Shown here one piece after another: positions 27,645 through 35,497 of a stretch of 64,000 bases of DNA (position 1 is its first letter; every line of letters begins with the position of its first letter). Location of the stretch: assembly GCA_020436085.1 (NCBI GenBank), contig JAGQYM010000004.1:62001-126000 (forward strand), read 5' to 3'. The position numbers and the translations under genes were made by a program. Source of the stretch: Cyclobacteriaceae bacterium (GTDB taxonomy: Bacteria > Bacteroidota > Bacteroidia > Cytophagales > Cyclobacteriaceae). The notes under the pieces are model-generated. The model saw only the letters and a list, made by a program, of their open reading frames with translations, did no database searches and was not told the DNA's origin.

Positions 27645-28331
27645 ATGAAAAAAGCGTGGTCAATACTGCTCGGCCTTTCCGTTTTGTCATTTTCATTAAC
27701 AGCGCAGACCCAGAGTGGAAAAGCTTCGTTTTATGCTGATAAGTTCGAAGGTCGTACGACCGCCAGTGGTGACAAGTACAAACACAACAAGCTGACAGCT
27801 GCACACAAAACCCTTCCGTTTGGAACCAAAATAAGAGTGACCAATGTAGCCAACGCCAAATCAGTAGAGGTAGTGGTGAATGATCGGGGCCCCTACGTGG
27901 ATGGAAGAGTGGTGGATTTGTCGAAATCAGCGGCAGAGGCACTGGATTTTATCAATCTGGGACTGGCTGATGTTACTGTTGAAGTTATTGACGCAGGTGA
28001 TGGAAAAGGTAAAACGCAGCCCGTTTCAATTGAACGTGTTTCAGTAGATGAAAAAGAGTTCTACGACATGTCAATCTCGCGACTGAAACCCAATGGTTTT
28101 GGAGTTCAAATTGGCACCTATCAGGAATTGGTGAACCTGATGCGACTCTCAGAGAACTTGAAAAATTCCTATAAGAAGGAGGTAACAGTTCAGGTGAAAA
28201 TTCTAAATGGTATCAAGTATTACAGCATCATTTTAGGCCAATTTTCAAAAAGAACAAAGGCTACTTCGTTCCTTACTGAATTGAAGAAAAAATTTCCAGA
28301 CGCATTCATCGTAGACTTCAGCAAACTTTGA
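27645..28331 (+). CDS. rlpA: RlpA-like septal ring lytic transglycosylase with SPOR domain
   Basis: The 228-residue protein has a signal peptide (to about residue 21). A double-psi beta-barrel RlpA domain spans 25-115 (ASFYADKFEGRTTASG, LPFGTKIRVTN, V-N-D80-R-G-P-Y and D91-L-S), and a C-terminal SPOR peptidoglycan-binding domain covers about 150-228 (FGVQIGTYQELVNLMRL). RlpA cleaves or remodels septal peptidoglycan, and SPOR binds denuded glycan strands. It is transcribed divergently from guaB. No exact promoter was found; TAACTTTA at 27607-27614 is one base off the -7 consensus. Confidence 0.9.
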   Translation: MKKAWSILLGLSVLSFSLTAQTQSGKASFYADKFEGRTTASGDKYKHNKLTAAHKTLPFGTKIRVTNVANAKSVEVVVNDRGPYVDGRVVDLSKSAAEALDFINLGLADVTVEVIDAGDGKGKTQPVSIERVSVDEKEFYDMSISRLKPNGFGVQIGTYQELVNLMRLSENLKNSYKKEVTVQVKILNGIKYYSIILGQFSKRTKATSFLTELKKKFPDAFIVDFSKL

Positions 28332-28378
28332 TCAGTGGAAATCAGCCACTCCTCTCTGGCATCGCATAAATTCTCGCA

Positions 28379-29161
28379 TTGGAACTAGTCGGCTACTTTG
28401 CAGCAGTACTAATCGGTATCACCTTGGGACTGCTTGGAGGCGGGGGATCTATCCTCACGATTCCGTTGCTTGTCTATTTATTCCACCTTGACCCAGTTCC
28501 TGCTACAGCCTATTCACTTTTTCTTGTAGGCACCACAAGTCTCGCTGCATTTGCTTCAAGTCAAAAAAGAAATCTTGTCAACTATCGAGCTGGGATTCTC
28601 TTCGGTTTGCCGGCCATGCTAGCCATTTTCGTTACGCGTCACTGGATTGTTCACGCGTTGCCGGAGCAATTCATCACTCTTGGAGATTTCACTTTGTCTA
28701 AGAGGCTGTTTCTGCTTGGCTTGTTTGCCATGATGATGATAGTGACTTCTTACTCAATGATCCGTGGTCGTGATGATGCGGAAGCTTCTGAGCCTCATTT
28801 GAGCCTCATCTCGATGGTGGCACTTGGCGCGGCCATTGGCGTGCTCACCGGGTTGGTCGGGGCAGGCGGTGGCTTCTTGATTATACCTGCACTCATTTTC
28901 CTGGCCGGTCTTTCAATGAAAGCAGCAACCGCTACTTCTCTTTTTGTGGTGGGCACCAATTCGCTCATCGGGTTTATTGGTGATGTCTTTAATATGGAAA
29001 TTGATTGGCGATTTTTGATTACGTTGACTGTTTTGGCTGTCGTAGGTATTGCTATCGGCAACTGGCTTTCAGCTAGAATAAAAGGTCAACATTTGCGCAA
29101 GGCCTTTGGTTGGGTAACGCTGGTAATGGGATTTTGGATACTGATTAAGGAACTCACCTAA
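28379..29161 (+). CDS. TauE/SafE family membrane transporter (sulfite/organosulfonate exporter type)
   Basis: The 260-residue integral membrane protein has eight hydrophobic segments arranged as two related halves, each with the family Gly-rich motif: GITLGLLGGGGSILTIPLL near residue 13 and GVLTGLVGAGGGFLIIPAL near 154. This is the TauE/SafE (DUF81) signature. Substrates in the family include sulfite, sulfonates and other small anions, so the real one is open. The only start before the first helix is the TTG at 28379, since an in-frame TAA lies at 28367. Thioredoxin follows downstream with its own probable promoter. Confidence 0.88.
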   Translation: MELVGYFAAVLIGITLGLLGGGGSILTIPLLVYLFHLDPVPATAYSLFLVGTTSLAAFASSQKRNLVNYRAGILFGLPAMLAIFVTRHWIVHALPEQFITLGDFTLSKRLFLLGLFAMMMIVTSYSMIRGRDDAEASEPHLSLISMVALGAAIGVLTGLVGAGGGFLIIPALIFLAGLSMKAATATSLFVVGTNSLIGFIGDVFNMEIDWRFLITLTVLAVVGIAIGNWLSARIKGQHLRKAFGWVTLVMGFWILIKELT

Positions 29162-29172
29162 GCGATATCAGA

Positions 29173-29186
29173 GTGACGGAAGTCAC
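29173..29186. promoter_or_regulatory. CRP/FNR-like dyad GTGAC-GGAA-GTCAC upstream of trxA
   Basis: This is a perfect 5+5 inverted repeat with a four-base spacer. Its twin (13 of 14 bases identical) is at 45262-45275. The dyad centre is 29.5 bases before a near-consensus -7 element at 29209, the class II activator position. TGAC-N4-GTCA half-sites are recognised by several CRP/FNR-superfamily regulators; the regulator itself is not in the window. Confidence 0.6.
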
Positions 29187-29208
29187 AGTTCTTTTCCACT
29201 CTTATGTC

Positions 29209-29216
29209 GATCTTTG
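29209..29216 (+). promoter_or_regulatory. Candidate -7 element (GATCTTTG) for trxA
   Basis: It differs from TAnnTTTG at the first base only. No TTG is present at -33, which fits an activator-dependent promoter. Transcription would start near 29222, downstream of the ATG at 29204 and 15 bases before the GTG at 29237. Confidence 0.5.
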
Positions 29217-29236
29217 TGTTTAAAATAGTACACAAA

Positions 29237-29542
29237 GTGGCTGAAAGGAAGACCTTCAACGATTTGATCAATGACGATAAACCTGTCCTAGTAGATTTCT
29301 ACGCAGATTGGTGTGGCCCATGTAAAATGATGGCGCCTGTTCTTCAGGAGTTTTCCAGTGAGATGACCGGAAAGGTGAAAGTTATCAAAGTAGACGTTGA
29401 CAGGAATCCAACCGCGGCCATGAACTACCAAATACAAGGGGTTCCCACACTTATTCTTTTCAAAAAAGGGCAAGTCATTTGGCGACAATCCGGAGTCGTG
29501 CCTGCTCACCAACTACGTTCGGTGGTGAGCAGTCACATCTAG
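29237..29542 (+). CDS. trxA: Thioredoxin
   Basis: The preferred start is the GTG at 29237, giving 101 residues starting MAERKTFNDLINDDKP. The thioredoxin fold carries the W-C26-G-P-C29-K active site and the cis-Pro segment GVPTLILFKKG, so it is a cytoplasmic disulfide reductant. The reading frame extends to an ATG at 29204, but that adds a non-family N-terminus (MSIFVFKIVHK) and lies upstream of the predicted transcription start. The gene converges on the terC gene. A probable CRP/FNR-type site controls it. Confidence 0.92.
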   Translation: MAERKTFNDLINDDKPVLVDFYADWCGPCKMMAPVLQEFSSEMTGKVKVIKVDVDRNPTAAMNYQIQGVPTLILFKKGQVIWRQSGVVPAHQLRSVVSSHI

Positions 29543-29558
29543 GCATTCCGTCAACCTG

Positions 29559-30500
29559 TTAATCTTTCGCTCCACTTGGCGCAAAAGTATCCTCATTGGA
29601 TTTCAAAACGATGGATGCTAACACAGCGACAGATAGTGTCATCACAATGAACGCAAGAGATATCTCTACCGGAATCTTATAGATATCTGACAAACACATT
29701 TTTATGCCCACAAAAACGAGAATCACCGAAAGGCCATACTTCAAGTAGGCGAAGTACTTCTCTATCCCCGACAAAGCAAAATACAGAGACCTCAATCCCA
29801 AAATCGCGAACACATTGGACGTGTAAACGATGAAAGTGTCGTCTGTTACTGCCAGGATTGCAGGAATAGAGTCCACTGCGAAAACCAAATCGGTCGCTTC
29901 AATTACCAGAACAACCAGAAATAGTGGTGTGCCCCAAATAAGATTATCTCTCCTTACAAAAAATGAATCGTTCTCAAAGTTGGGAGTGATTCGAAAAACA
30001 CGCCTTGCGAACCGCACCACTGGGTTTTTCTCCAGGTCTGGTTTCGAATCCTTCCCAAAAATTATTTTTATACCTGTGCCAATCAAAAAAAGACCAAATA
30101 GGTAAATCAGCCAGTGAAATCGGTGAATCAATTCTACTCCGGAGAAAATAAAAATTACTCTCATCACCAACGCACCAAGTATTCCCCAAAACAAAACTTT
30201 GTGCTGATATTGTCTGGGTACATTGAAAAATGAGAAGATCAACACCATCACGAAGATGTTATCCACGCTGAGCGATTTTTCAATGACGTAACCAGTCAAA
30301 AATTCAAACGCGCTCCGTTCACCAAAGTGATAATAAACAAACACGTTGAACAGGAAGGCCATCATCACCCAAACCCCTGTCCATGTGAGTGCTTCTTTGA
30401 CAGACACCTCGTGAGATTTTCGATGAAAGATGCCCAAATCCACGGCAAGCATGATCAGCACGAAGGTGTTGAAAGCTGCCCAAAGTAATGTCTGATTCAT
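29559..30500 (-). CDS. TerC/Alx family integral membrane protein
   Basis: The 313-residue protein has about nine membrane helices and TerC hallmarks: GYVIEKSLSVDNIFVMVLIF near residue 69, FWGILGALVMRVIFIFSG, and EATDLVFAVDSIPAILAVTDD near 203, with the conserved acidic residues inside the membrane. Alx/TerC proteins export manganese or other metals and are also linked to tellurite resistance and metalation of exported proteins. Its ATG overlaps the stop of the small upstream gene (ATGA, 30497-30500), so the two are coupled. Confidence 0.92.
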   Translation of the reverse strand: MNQTLLWAAFNTFVLIMLAVDLGIFHRKSHEVSVKEALTWTGVWVMMAFLFNVFVYYHFGERSAFEFLTGYVIEKSLSVDNIFVMVLIFSFFNVPRQYQHKVLFWGILGALVMRVIFIFSGVELIHRFHWLIYLFGLFLIGTGIKIIFGKDSKPDLEKNPVVRFARRVFRITPNFENDSFFVRRDNLIWGTPLFLVVLVIEATDLVFAVDSIPAILAVTDDTFIVYTSNVFAILGLRSLYFALSGIEKYFAYLKYGLSVILVFVGIKMCLSDIYKIPVEISLAFIVMTLSVAVLASIVLKSNEDTFAPSGAKD

Positions 30501-30703
30501 TTACTTGTTCGATTTGTATTCCATTTATTGTCTCTCACATACGCTGGCAGGATTTTATTTTTTCGGAGCCAGAATTTCAGTTCGCGTATTTCATTTTCAC
30601 TAAGCCAGTTTTTTGATTTTCTGTATTCTTTAAAAAATATTCTTCTATCAAATGACACTTTACTTAATATCAGCTTTACATATTCTAACATGGGCGTTTT
30701 CAT
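30497..30703 (-). CDS. Small basic protein coupled to TerC (unknown function)
   Basis: The 68-residue protein starts MKTPMLEYVKLILSKVSFDR and is rich in Lys, Arg and aromatic residues, with no membrane segment; it is probably helical. I recall similar short proteins with this MKTPMLEYVK start in other Bacteroidota, but could not check. It ends in a four-base overlap with terC, so it is translated with it. No function is assigned. Confidence 0.65.
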   Translation of the reverse strand: MKTPMLEYVKLILSKVSFDRRIFFKEYRKSKNWLSENEIRELKFWLRKNKILPAYVRDNKWNTNRTSK

Positions 30704-30827
30704 ACGATCATGATTTTAATCGATTGGTAATAAGAAATTATTTGATGAATCATAGCTCAATGCTTATCAACACTGCGCGTTGAGGGGTAGCCGACAAGTC
30801 CTCAGATCTGCTCCCCAGGAAATCCTA

Positions 30828-31124
30828 TCAAATGAGGAATGACCTGAAAAGAATATACCTCTGGGTAGTAGGCGCAGCAGAATCGCTGACATCAAGTAAG
30901 CTTGATCTCGTGGGTTGAATCCGGAACTGATGATTGAGGGAGTAAGCAACCTTAGGATCGTGACTAATTCGTTTTACTCTTACGTCAAGAACCCTATTTT
31001 CTTCAATGGATACCTCTTCAGCAGGGATTTCTTGCTGGACGGTAGGAATTAGTGCCGCGCAGGAATCTCCAACTCCAATTGAAAGAGCTATTAAAAGGAA
31101 GGTTGCCCGAGTCAATACCAACAT
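30828..31124 (-). CDS. Small exported protein of unknown function
   Basis: The 98-residue reading frame has an N-terminal hydrophobic export signal (LTRATFLLIALSIGVGDSCAA) followed by a charged, soluble part. No family is recognised. The ATG at 31124 is immediately preceded by a copy of the ATAGTATTACT motif that also lies at the tetR promoter, so the gene may be controlled by that regulator. The C-terminus past about residue 80 looks low in conservation-like features, and an overlapping frame at 30767-30949 exists, so a frameshifted or decaying gene is possible. The 124 bases beyond it to the small TerC partner hold nothing recognisable. Confidence 0.4.
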   Translation of the reverse strand: MLVLTRATFLLIALSIGVGDSCAALIPTVQQEIPAEEVSIEENRVLDVRVKRISHDPKVAYSLNHQFRIQPTRSSLLDVSDSAAPTTQRYILFRSFLI

Positions 31125-31125
31125 A

Positions 31126-31138
31126 ATAGTATTACTTT
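31126..31138. promoter_or_regulatory. Second copy of the probable TetR operator (ATAGTATTACTTT)
   Basis: It shares 11 consecutive bases (ATAGTATTACT) with the palindrome at 31307-31319 and lies directly upstream of the ATG of the small exported protein. A further dyad, CAATGTAAT (31146-31154) with ATTACACTG (31167-31175), one mismatch, lies in the same 219-base divergent region. Confidence 0.45.
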
Positions 31139-31306
31139 TCTAATTCAATGTAATGCTATGAACGTTATTACACTGAAATTGTTGCCCAGGATCAATTTTC
31201 GGCAGGTAAAATAGACCATTATGATGTTGTTTTTCAGAGAATTACGAGCAAAATAGTCAAAAAATAAGTCTAACTATCAAACAATATTATTCTACTAGTG
31301 TTTATG

Positions 31307-31319
31307 ATAGTATTACTAT
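31307..31319. promoter_or_regulatory. Probable TetR operator: 13-base palindrome ATAGTA-T-TACTAT
   Basis: A perfect palindrome ends one base before the -7 element at 31320-31327 of the tetR promoter, a position where a bound repressor would block RNA polymerase. It probably mediates autoregulation of the TetR-ABC-HlyD-TolC operon. Confidence 0.6.
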
Positions 31320-31327
31320 TATATTTG
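31320..31327 (+). promoter_or_regulatory. -7 element (TATATTTG) of the tetR-export operon
   Basis: This is an exact TAnnTTTG match 17 bases before the tetR ATG. No clear TTG is seen at -33. The leader would be about 11 bases. Confidence 0.55.
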
Positions 31328-31343
31328 TGGAAATATTCAGACC

Positions 31344-32018
31344 ATGGCAGTTCTAAGCTTTCAGTTGAACAACCACCTTTTTGTTAGGGATCCCCAGCAT
31401 ACGCAGTTGGGGCAAAACATTATTAGTAAGAGCGTGGAGATGATAGACCGTTTAGGTTTTGAACAATTCACTTTTAAAAAATTGGCAGAGGAAATCGAGT
31501 CTACCGAGGCGTCTGTATACCGCTATTTCGAAAACAAGCACAGATTGCTCCTATATCTGGTGGCCTGGTATTGGAGCTGGATTGAATACAGAATTGACCT
31601 GGCTACCAACGCAAGTCAGCCAGCAGAAGAGAGGCTGAAGACTGCGATTGACGTAATTGTTGAGGAAAAGAAATTCGATCCCTCCTTTGCTTTCGTTGAT
31701 GAGGTAGCACTTCATCGCATCGTTGTGTCAGAGCTAGACAAAACTTATTTGACAAAATGGGTAGACAAGGATAACCAGGAAGGGTTGTTTGGCGGATTCA
31801 AGTCTTTGTGCAAAAAAATTGCTGGCATCGTCACAGAAATCAACCCGAAATACCCTTATCCAAATTCCCTGATCAGTACCGTTCTGCTTGCCGCCAAGCA
31901 ACAAGCATTTTTTTCTGTTCATCTGCCTTCACTTACCAACGTATCCCAAGACACAAACGGAGCGGAGCAGATTCACAGTTTCATCAAACGGTTGGTGTTT
32001 GACACAATTAAATCTTAA
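31344..32018 (+). CDS. TetR/AcrR family transcriptional regulator
   Basis: The 224-residue protein has a TetR DNA-binding domain at about residues 20-66 (IISKSVEMIDRLGFEQFTFKK, split for length, then LAEEIESTEASVYRYFENKHRLL with the typical YRYF recognition helix) and a helical ligand domain. It starts an operon with ABC, HlyD-like and TolC-like genes; the ABC gene begins 6 bases after its stop. The palindrome at its promoter suggests autorepression relieved by a ligand, possibly the exported compound. Confidence 0.9.
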   Translation: MAVLSFQLNNHLFVRDPQHTQLGQNIISKSVEMIDRLGFEQFTFKKLAEEIESTEASVYRYFENKHRLLLYLVAWYWSWIEYRIDLATNASQPAEERLKTAIDVIVEEKKFDPSFAFVDEVALHRIVVSELDKTYLTKWVDKDNQEGLFGGFKSLCKKIAGIVTEINPKYPYPNSLISTVLLAAKQQAFFSVHLPSLTNVSQDTNGAEQIHSFIKRLVFDTIKS

Positions 32019-32024
32019 GTACAA

Positions 32025-34199
32025 ATGCTAAGTACGGATCAACTCCTGAGAATTCTTCAAGAAGCGGCATTGCTATTGAAACATGATATCGGTGTGGCCG
32101 AGTTGAGAGGTCGTGACTTATCCAACCGTGACTATAACGCTGATGAGCTGGATGAATTCAAGAGAGATTTAGTTGAAACCGGTAACAATGTGAGAATACT
32201 CATGCTGGAGTATTCGCTGGAAACTGCTGACTTCAAGAAATTTCTGAACGAGCTTGAGTTCCCGGTATTGATTTTCAGACATCGCAAGGAGGACAACAAA
32301 ATTCAACCTGAAATCCTTCATCGAACGAGCAACAAGATTCGAAAACTCGTAGTTGAAGAGGACAAGACGATTGAGATTAGCTACTCTCCTGACGATTTCG
32401 ATATGGAAGGAAGTGAAATCACTTTCCTTGCCATTACTGAATATGATCATCTCGTAAGTGACTCAGAGTTTAGTCAAACAATTGACAAACCTATTTCTCC
32501 AGTGCGCAGATTGCTTAAGCTATTACGCGCTGAAAAGAGAGATATCTACTTCGTATTTTTCTACGCGATCATCGTGGGATTGATCAGTTTGGTGATTCCT
32601 CTTGGTATACAAACAACAACCGAGCTGATCTCAGGAGGTGTATTCTTCAGCTCAATTTACTTGCTGATTGGTCTGATTATCGTTGGTGTTCTCTTTGGTG
32701 GTATTCTTCAAATTTTTCAGCTCAGCATTGTCGAGCACTTGCAGAGGAGGATATTTACGAAAGCAGCCTATGAATTCGCCTTCAGGCTCCCGAGGATTAA
32801 GAACGAATCACTAACCGGGAAATATGCGCCCGAGTTAGTCAATCGATTCTTCGATGTACTCACACTTCAGAAAGGACTGCCCAAGCTGCTTATTGATCTT
32901 TCAGCTGCCACTATCCAAATTTTGTTCGGCCTTTTACTGATCTCGTTGTATCACCCCTTCTTCGTGTTCTTTGGTATTTTCTTGCTTACCACACTCGTAT
33001 CCATTTTCTACTTCACAGGGCCCAAGGGGCTGCAAACTTCCATTGAAGAATCCAAATACAAATACAAGGTAGTCTACTGGCTTCAGGAATTGGGCCGGGC
33101 TTTGAATTCATTCAAGGTTACGGGCAACTCTAATCTACCTATTCGAAAAACAGACTTCAACCTCAATAAATATTTGAAGTATAGAAAGAGTCATTTTGGG
33201 GTATTGGTGCTCCAGTACTCGTATATCGTAATTTTTAAAACAGGGATAACGGCAGCCTTGCTTGTATTGGGAGCCATGCTTGTGATCGACAGACAGATTA
33301 CGCTAGGCCAATTCGTTGCTGCTGAAGTCGTGATCATCCTTATCCTGAATTCGGTAGAAAAAGTAATCACCTATATGGATGTGGTATACGATATGCTGAC
33401 GGCTGTAGATAAGATTGCAAACGTTACGGATCTTCCCCTCGAAAAAAATGGAGGTGTGGATTTTCGCAAGACTCCCGTGCGCCTTCCATTCGCAGTTGAT
33501 ATCTCGAACGTACGCTATAGATATGCAGAAGGAAACGACTATATCTTGAAAGGCGTGAGCTTCCATGTGAAACCCGGAGAACGCATTTGCATTTCTGGCC
33601 CCGGTGGTGGTGGCAAAACTACTTTAACTCAGCTCCTTTCAGGACTTCAAGGTGACTTTGAAGGATCTATCAAAATAAACCAATACTCCATTCGCGACCT
33701 GGATCTCACTAATCTCCGCGACCACCTCGCCAAAAACATTTCGATGGAGGATATTTTCGATGGTTCCGTCTTAGAAAATGTAATTGTGGGCAAACCACAC
33801 CTCACCGTGCAGGATGCCATTGAGGCGATGCAAAAAACCAGTGTATACGATTGGGCTGTGGAGCAAGCCGAAGGACTGAACACACACCTCGTAAGCGGAG
33901 GGAAAGGGCTTCCTAGATCAGTAGTTCTCAAATTGATTTTGGCGCGATGCATTGCAAAGAAGCCGAGCCTGATCGTTTTGAATGATTATTTCTCCAGCCT
34001 CTCAAGAAAGGACAAAATTCAGTTGATCAACATGCTTACTGATCATAAAAATAAGTGGACACTGATCGCTGTTTCGAATGATCCTTTGATCATGGAAGCT
34101 TGTGATCGGGTAATTGTCCTTGAAGACGGCCTGAAACGTGTAGAGGGGACTTACAACGAGTTGTTGAAAAACAATATGTTGAACGAATTCATTGCATAG
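32025..34199 (+). CDS. Type I secretion-like ABC exporter with degenerate ATPase motifs
   Basis: The 724-residue protein has three parts: an N-terminal domain (1-165) in the place of the C39-like domain of HlyB but with no cysteine, so no peptidase; a six-helix ABC exporter membrane domain (about 175-440); and a C-terminal nucleotide-binding domain. Walker A is intact (GPGGGGKTT, K531). Other motifs are changed: the Q-loop position is Met574 (ISMED), the signature is VSGGK (623-627) in place of LSGGQ, Walker B ends L-N653-D654 in place of D-E, and the H-loop is S684-N685 in place of His. It may bind ATP without normal hydrolysis, or represent a specialised family. It is in an operon with MFP and TolC genes. 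Confidence 0.85.
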   Translation: MLSTDQLLRILQEAALLLKHDIGVAELRGRDLSNRDYNADELDEFKRDLVETGNNVRILMLEYSLETADFKKFLNELEFPVLIFRHRKEDNKIQPEILHRTSNKIRKLVVEEDKTIEISYSPDDFDMEGSEITFLAITEYDHLVSDSEFSQTIDKPISPVRRLLKLLRAEKRDIYFVFFYAIIVGLISLVIPLGIQTTTELISGGVFFSSIYLLIGLIIVGVLFGGILQIFQLSIVEHLQRRIFTKAAYEFAFRLPRIKNESLTGKYAPELVNRFFDVLTLQKGLPKLLIDLSAATIQILFGLLLISLYHPFFVFFGIFLLTTLVSIFYFTGPKGLQTSIEESKYKYKVVYWLQELGRALNSFKVTGNSNLPIRKTDFNLNKYLKYRKSHFGVLVLQYSYIVIFKTGITAALLVLGAMLVIDRQITLGQFVAAEVVIILILNSVEKVITYMDVVYDMLTAVDKIANVTDLPLEKNGGVDFRKTPVRLPFAVDISNVRYRYAEGNDYILKGVSFHVKPGERICISGPGGGGKTTLTQLLSGLQGDFEGSIKINQYSIRDLDLTNLRDHLAKNISMEDIFDGSVLENVIVGKPHLTVQDAIEAMQKTSVYDWAVEQAEGLNTHLVSGGKGLPRSVVLKLILARCIAKKPSLIVLNDYFSSLSRKDKIQLINMLTDHKNKWTLIAVSNDPLIMEACDRVIVLEDGLKRVEGTYNELLKNNMLNEFIA

Positions 34200-34201
34200 A
34201 C

Positions 34202-35497
34202 ATGCTGAAAATATCAAAGGAAAGTATTGATGACAGACTGCCAAAGGACAGGCTTTACTCGCTTCGAACTTTGCAAACCCCGAGGGCTGGTAGAGTTCTT
34301 GCAAGATGGCTCTTCGCGTTGGGATTAATTTTTTTCGTGTTGCTCTTTCTGCCATGGCAACAGAACATCAGAGGCCGCGGTGAGGTAACTGCTCTGAACC
34401 CGGCTCATCGCCCGCAAACCGTGCAGACAGCGATTGCTGGCAGGATACAACAATGGCGCGTGAGGGAAGGTCAACTCGTGAGCAAAGGTGACACCATACT
34501 TTCTCTGGCTGAGATCAAAGAAAAATACTTTGATCCCCAACTGTTGTTGCGCTTGAGCCAACAGATCGATGCAAAGGAAAAGAGTATTCAATCCAAGGAT
34601 CAAAAAGCCAACTCTCTGAAAGATCAAATAAGTGCGCTGAGACTACAACAAAAGGTGAAGTATGAACAGGCACAAGCTAAACTAGAGGCACAGCGAGTAA
34701 GATTTCAAAATGCGGAAAACCAATTTCAACGCAACAAAAGCCTCTTTGAAGCTGGCAACATCCCGCTTACCAAGTTTCAAGACTTCGAGTACAAGTACCA
34801 GGGAAGTAAGGCAGATTACAACAACGCAGAAATTGAACTTGATCAGGTGAACGCTGAATACCTGGACAAAATCAACAAAGCTGAGTCTGAACTCAATAAC
34901 ACGCTTGCCGAACTTTTTGACTCACAAGGATCACTGGCCAAGCTCAAAAACGAATATGCCAACATGAGCATTCGAAACGAACAATACCAGGTCATTGCTC
35001 CGCAGGATGGAATTGTTGTTCGCGCGTTGAAAGCTGGAATTGGTGAAACGATCAAAGAAGGTGAGGCGGTATGCACGATAATGCCAGAGTCATCTGACTT
35101 GGCGGTAGCCATGTATGTAAAGGCGATGGACGTCCCTCTGATTTCAAAAGGGAGGAGAGTACGAATTCAGTTTGACGGCTGGCCCGCATTGCAGTTTTCA
35201 GGTTGGCCCAGTGTTTCGGTAGGAACATTTGGTGGCGTAGTTGAGGTCATCGACTATGTCAATTCAAAACCCGGAGAGTTTAGAATATTGGTAACGCCTG
35301 ATCAGACTGACGAAAAATGGCCTCCACAACTTCGTATGGGTTCAGGAACCAAAGGATGGGTGATGCTCAACGATGTTCCGGTGTGGTTTGAAATCTGGCG
35401 ACAACTGAATGGCTTCCCTGCGAGTGTGTATCAGGCACCGGAAGAACCGGTTGCTGATAAAAAAGGAAGTAGTGCCGGAGAAGAAGATGAGAAATAA
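34202..35497 (+). CDS. HlyD-family membrane fusion protein
   Basis: The 431-residue protein has one membrane helix (about residues 36-55), a lipoyl-type half (NPAHRPQTVQTAIAGRIQQW), a long coiled coil (about 105-250) and the second barrel/lipoyl half (VIAPQDGIVVRALKAGIGE, IQFDGWPALQFSGWP). It should span the periplasm between the ABC protein and the TolC-like channel. It starts 2 bases after the ABC stop. A short acidic/basic C-terminal tail is unusual but harmless. Its stop overlaps the start of the TolC gene by 11 bases. Confidence 0.92.
   Translation: MLKISKESIDDRLPKDRLYSLRTLQTPRAGRVLARWLFALGLIFFVLLFLPWQQNIRGRGEVTALNPAHRPQTVQTAIAGRIQQWRVREGQLVSKGDTILSLAEIKEKYFDPQLLLRLSQQIDAKEKSIQSKDQKANSLKDQISALRLQQKVKYEQAQAKLEAQRVRFQNAENQFQRNKSLFEAGNIPLTKFQDFEYKYQGSKADYNNAEIELDQVNAEYLDKINKAESELNNTLAELFDSQGSLAKLKNEYANMSIRNEQYQVIAPQDGIVVRALKAGIGETIKEGEAVCTIMPESSDLAVAMYVKAMDVPLISKGRRVRIQFDGWPALQFSGWPSVSVGTFGGVVEVIDYVNSKPGEFRILVTPDQTDEKWPPQLRMGSGTKGWVMLNDVPVWFEIWRQLNGFPASVYQAPEEPVADKKGSSAGEEDEK

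Noticed and set aside
28337-28353. AGTGG/CCACT hairpin after rlpA as a terminator
   Set aside because: The stem is only five pairs and no T-run follows.
29173-29186. Reading the GTGAC-N4-GTCAC dyads as terminator hairpins
   Set aside because: Five-base arms with a four-base loop and no T-run, placed upstream of genes at a fixed distance from -7 elements, fit protein binding sites better.
30704-30827. Possible tRNA or small RNA between the TerC partner and the small exported protein
   Set aside because: No cloverleaf, no conserved TTCGA arm and no promoter-terminator pair could be seen.
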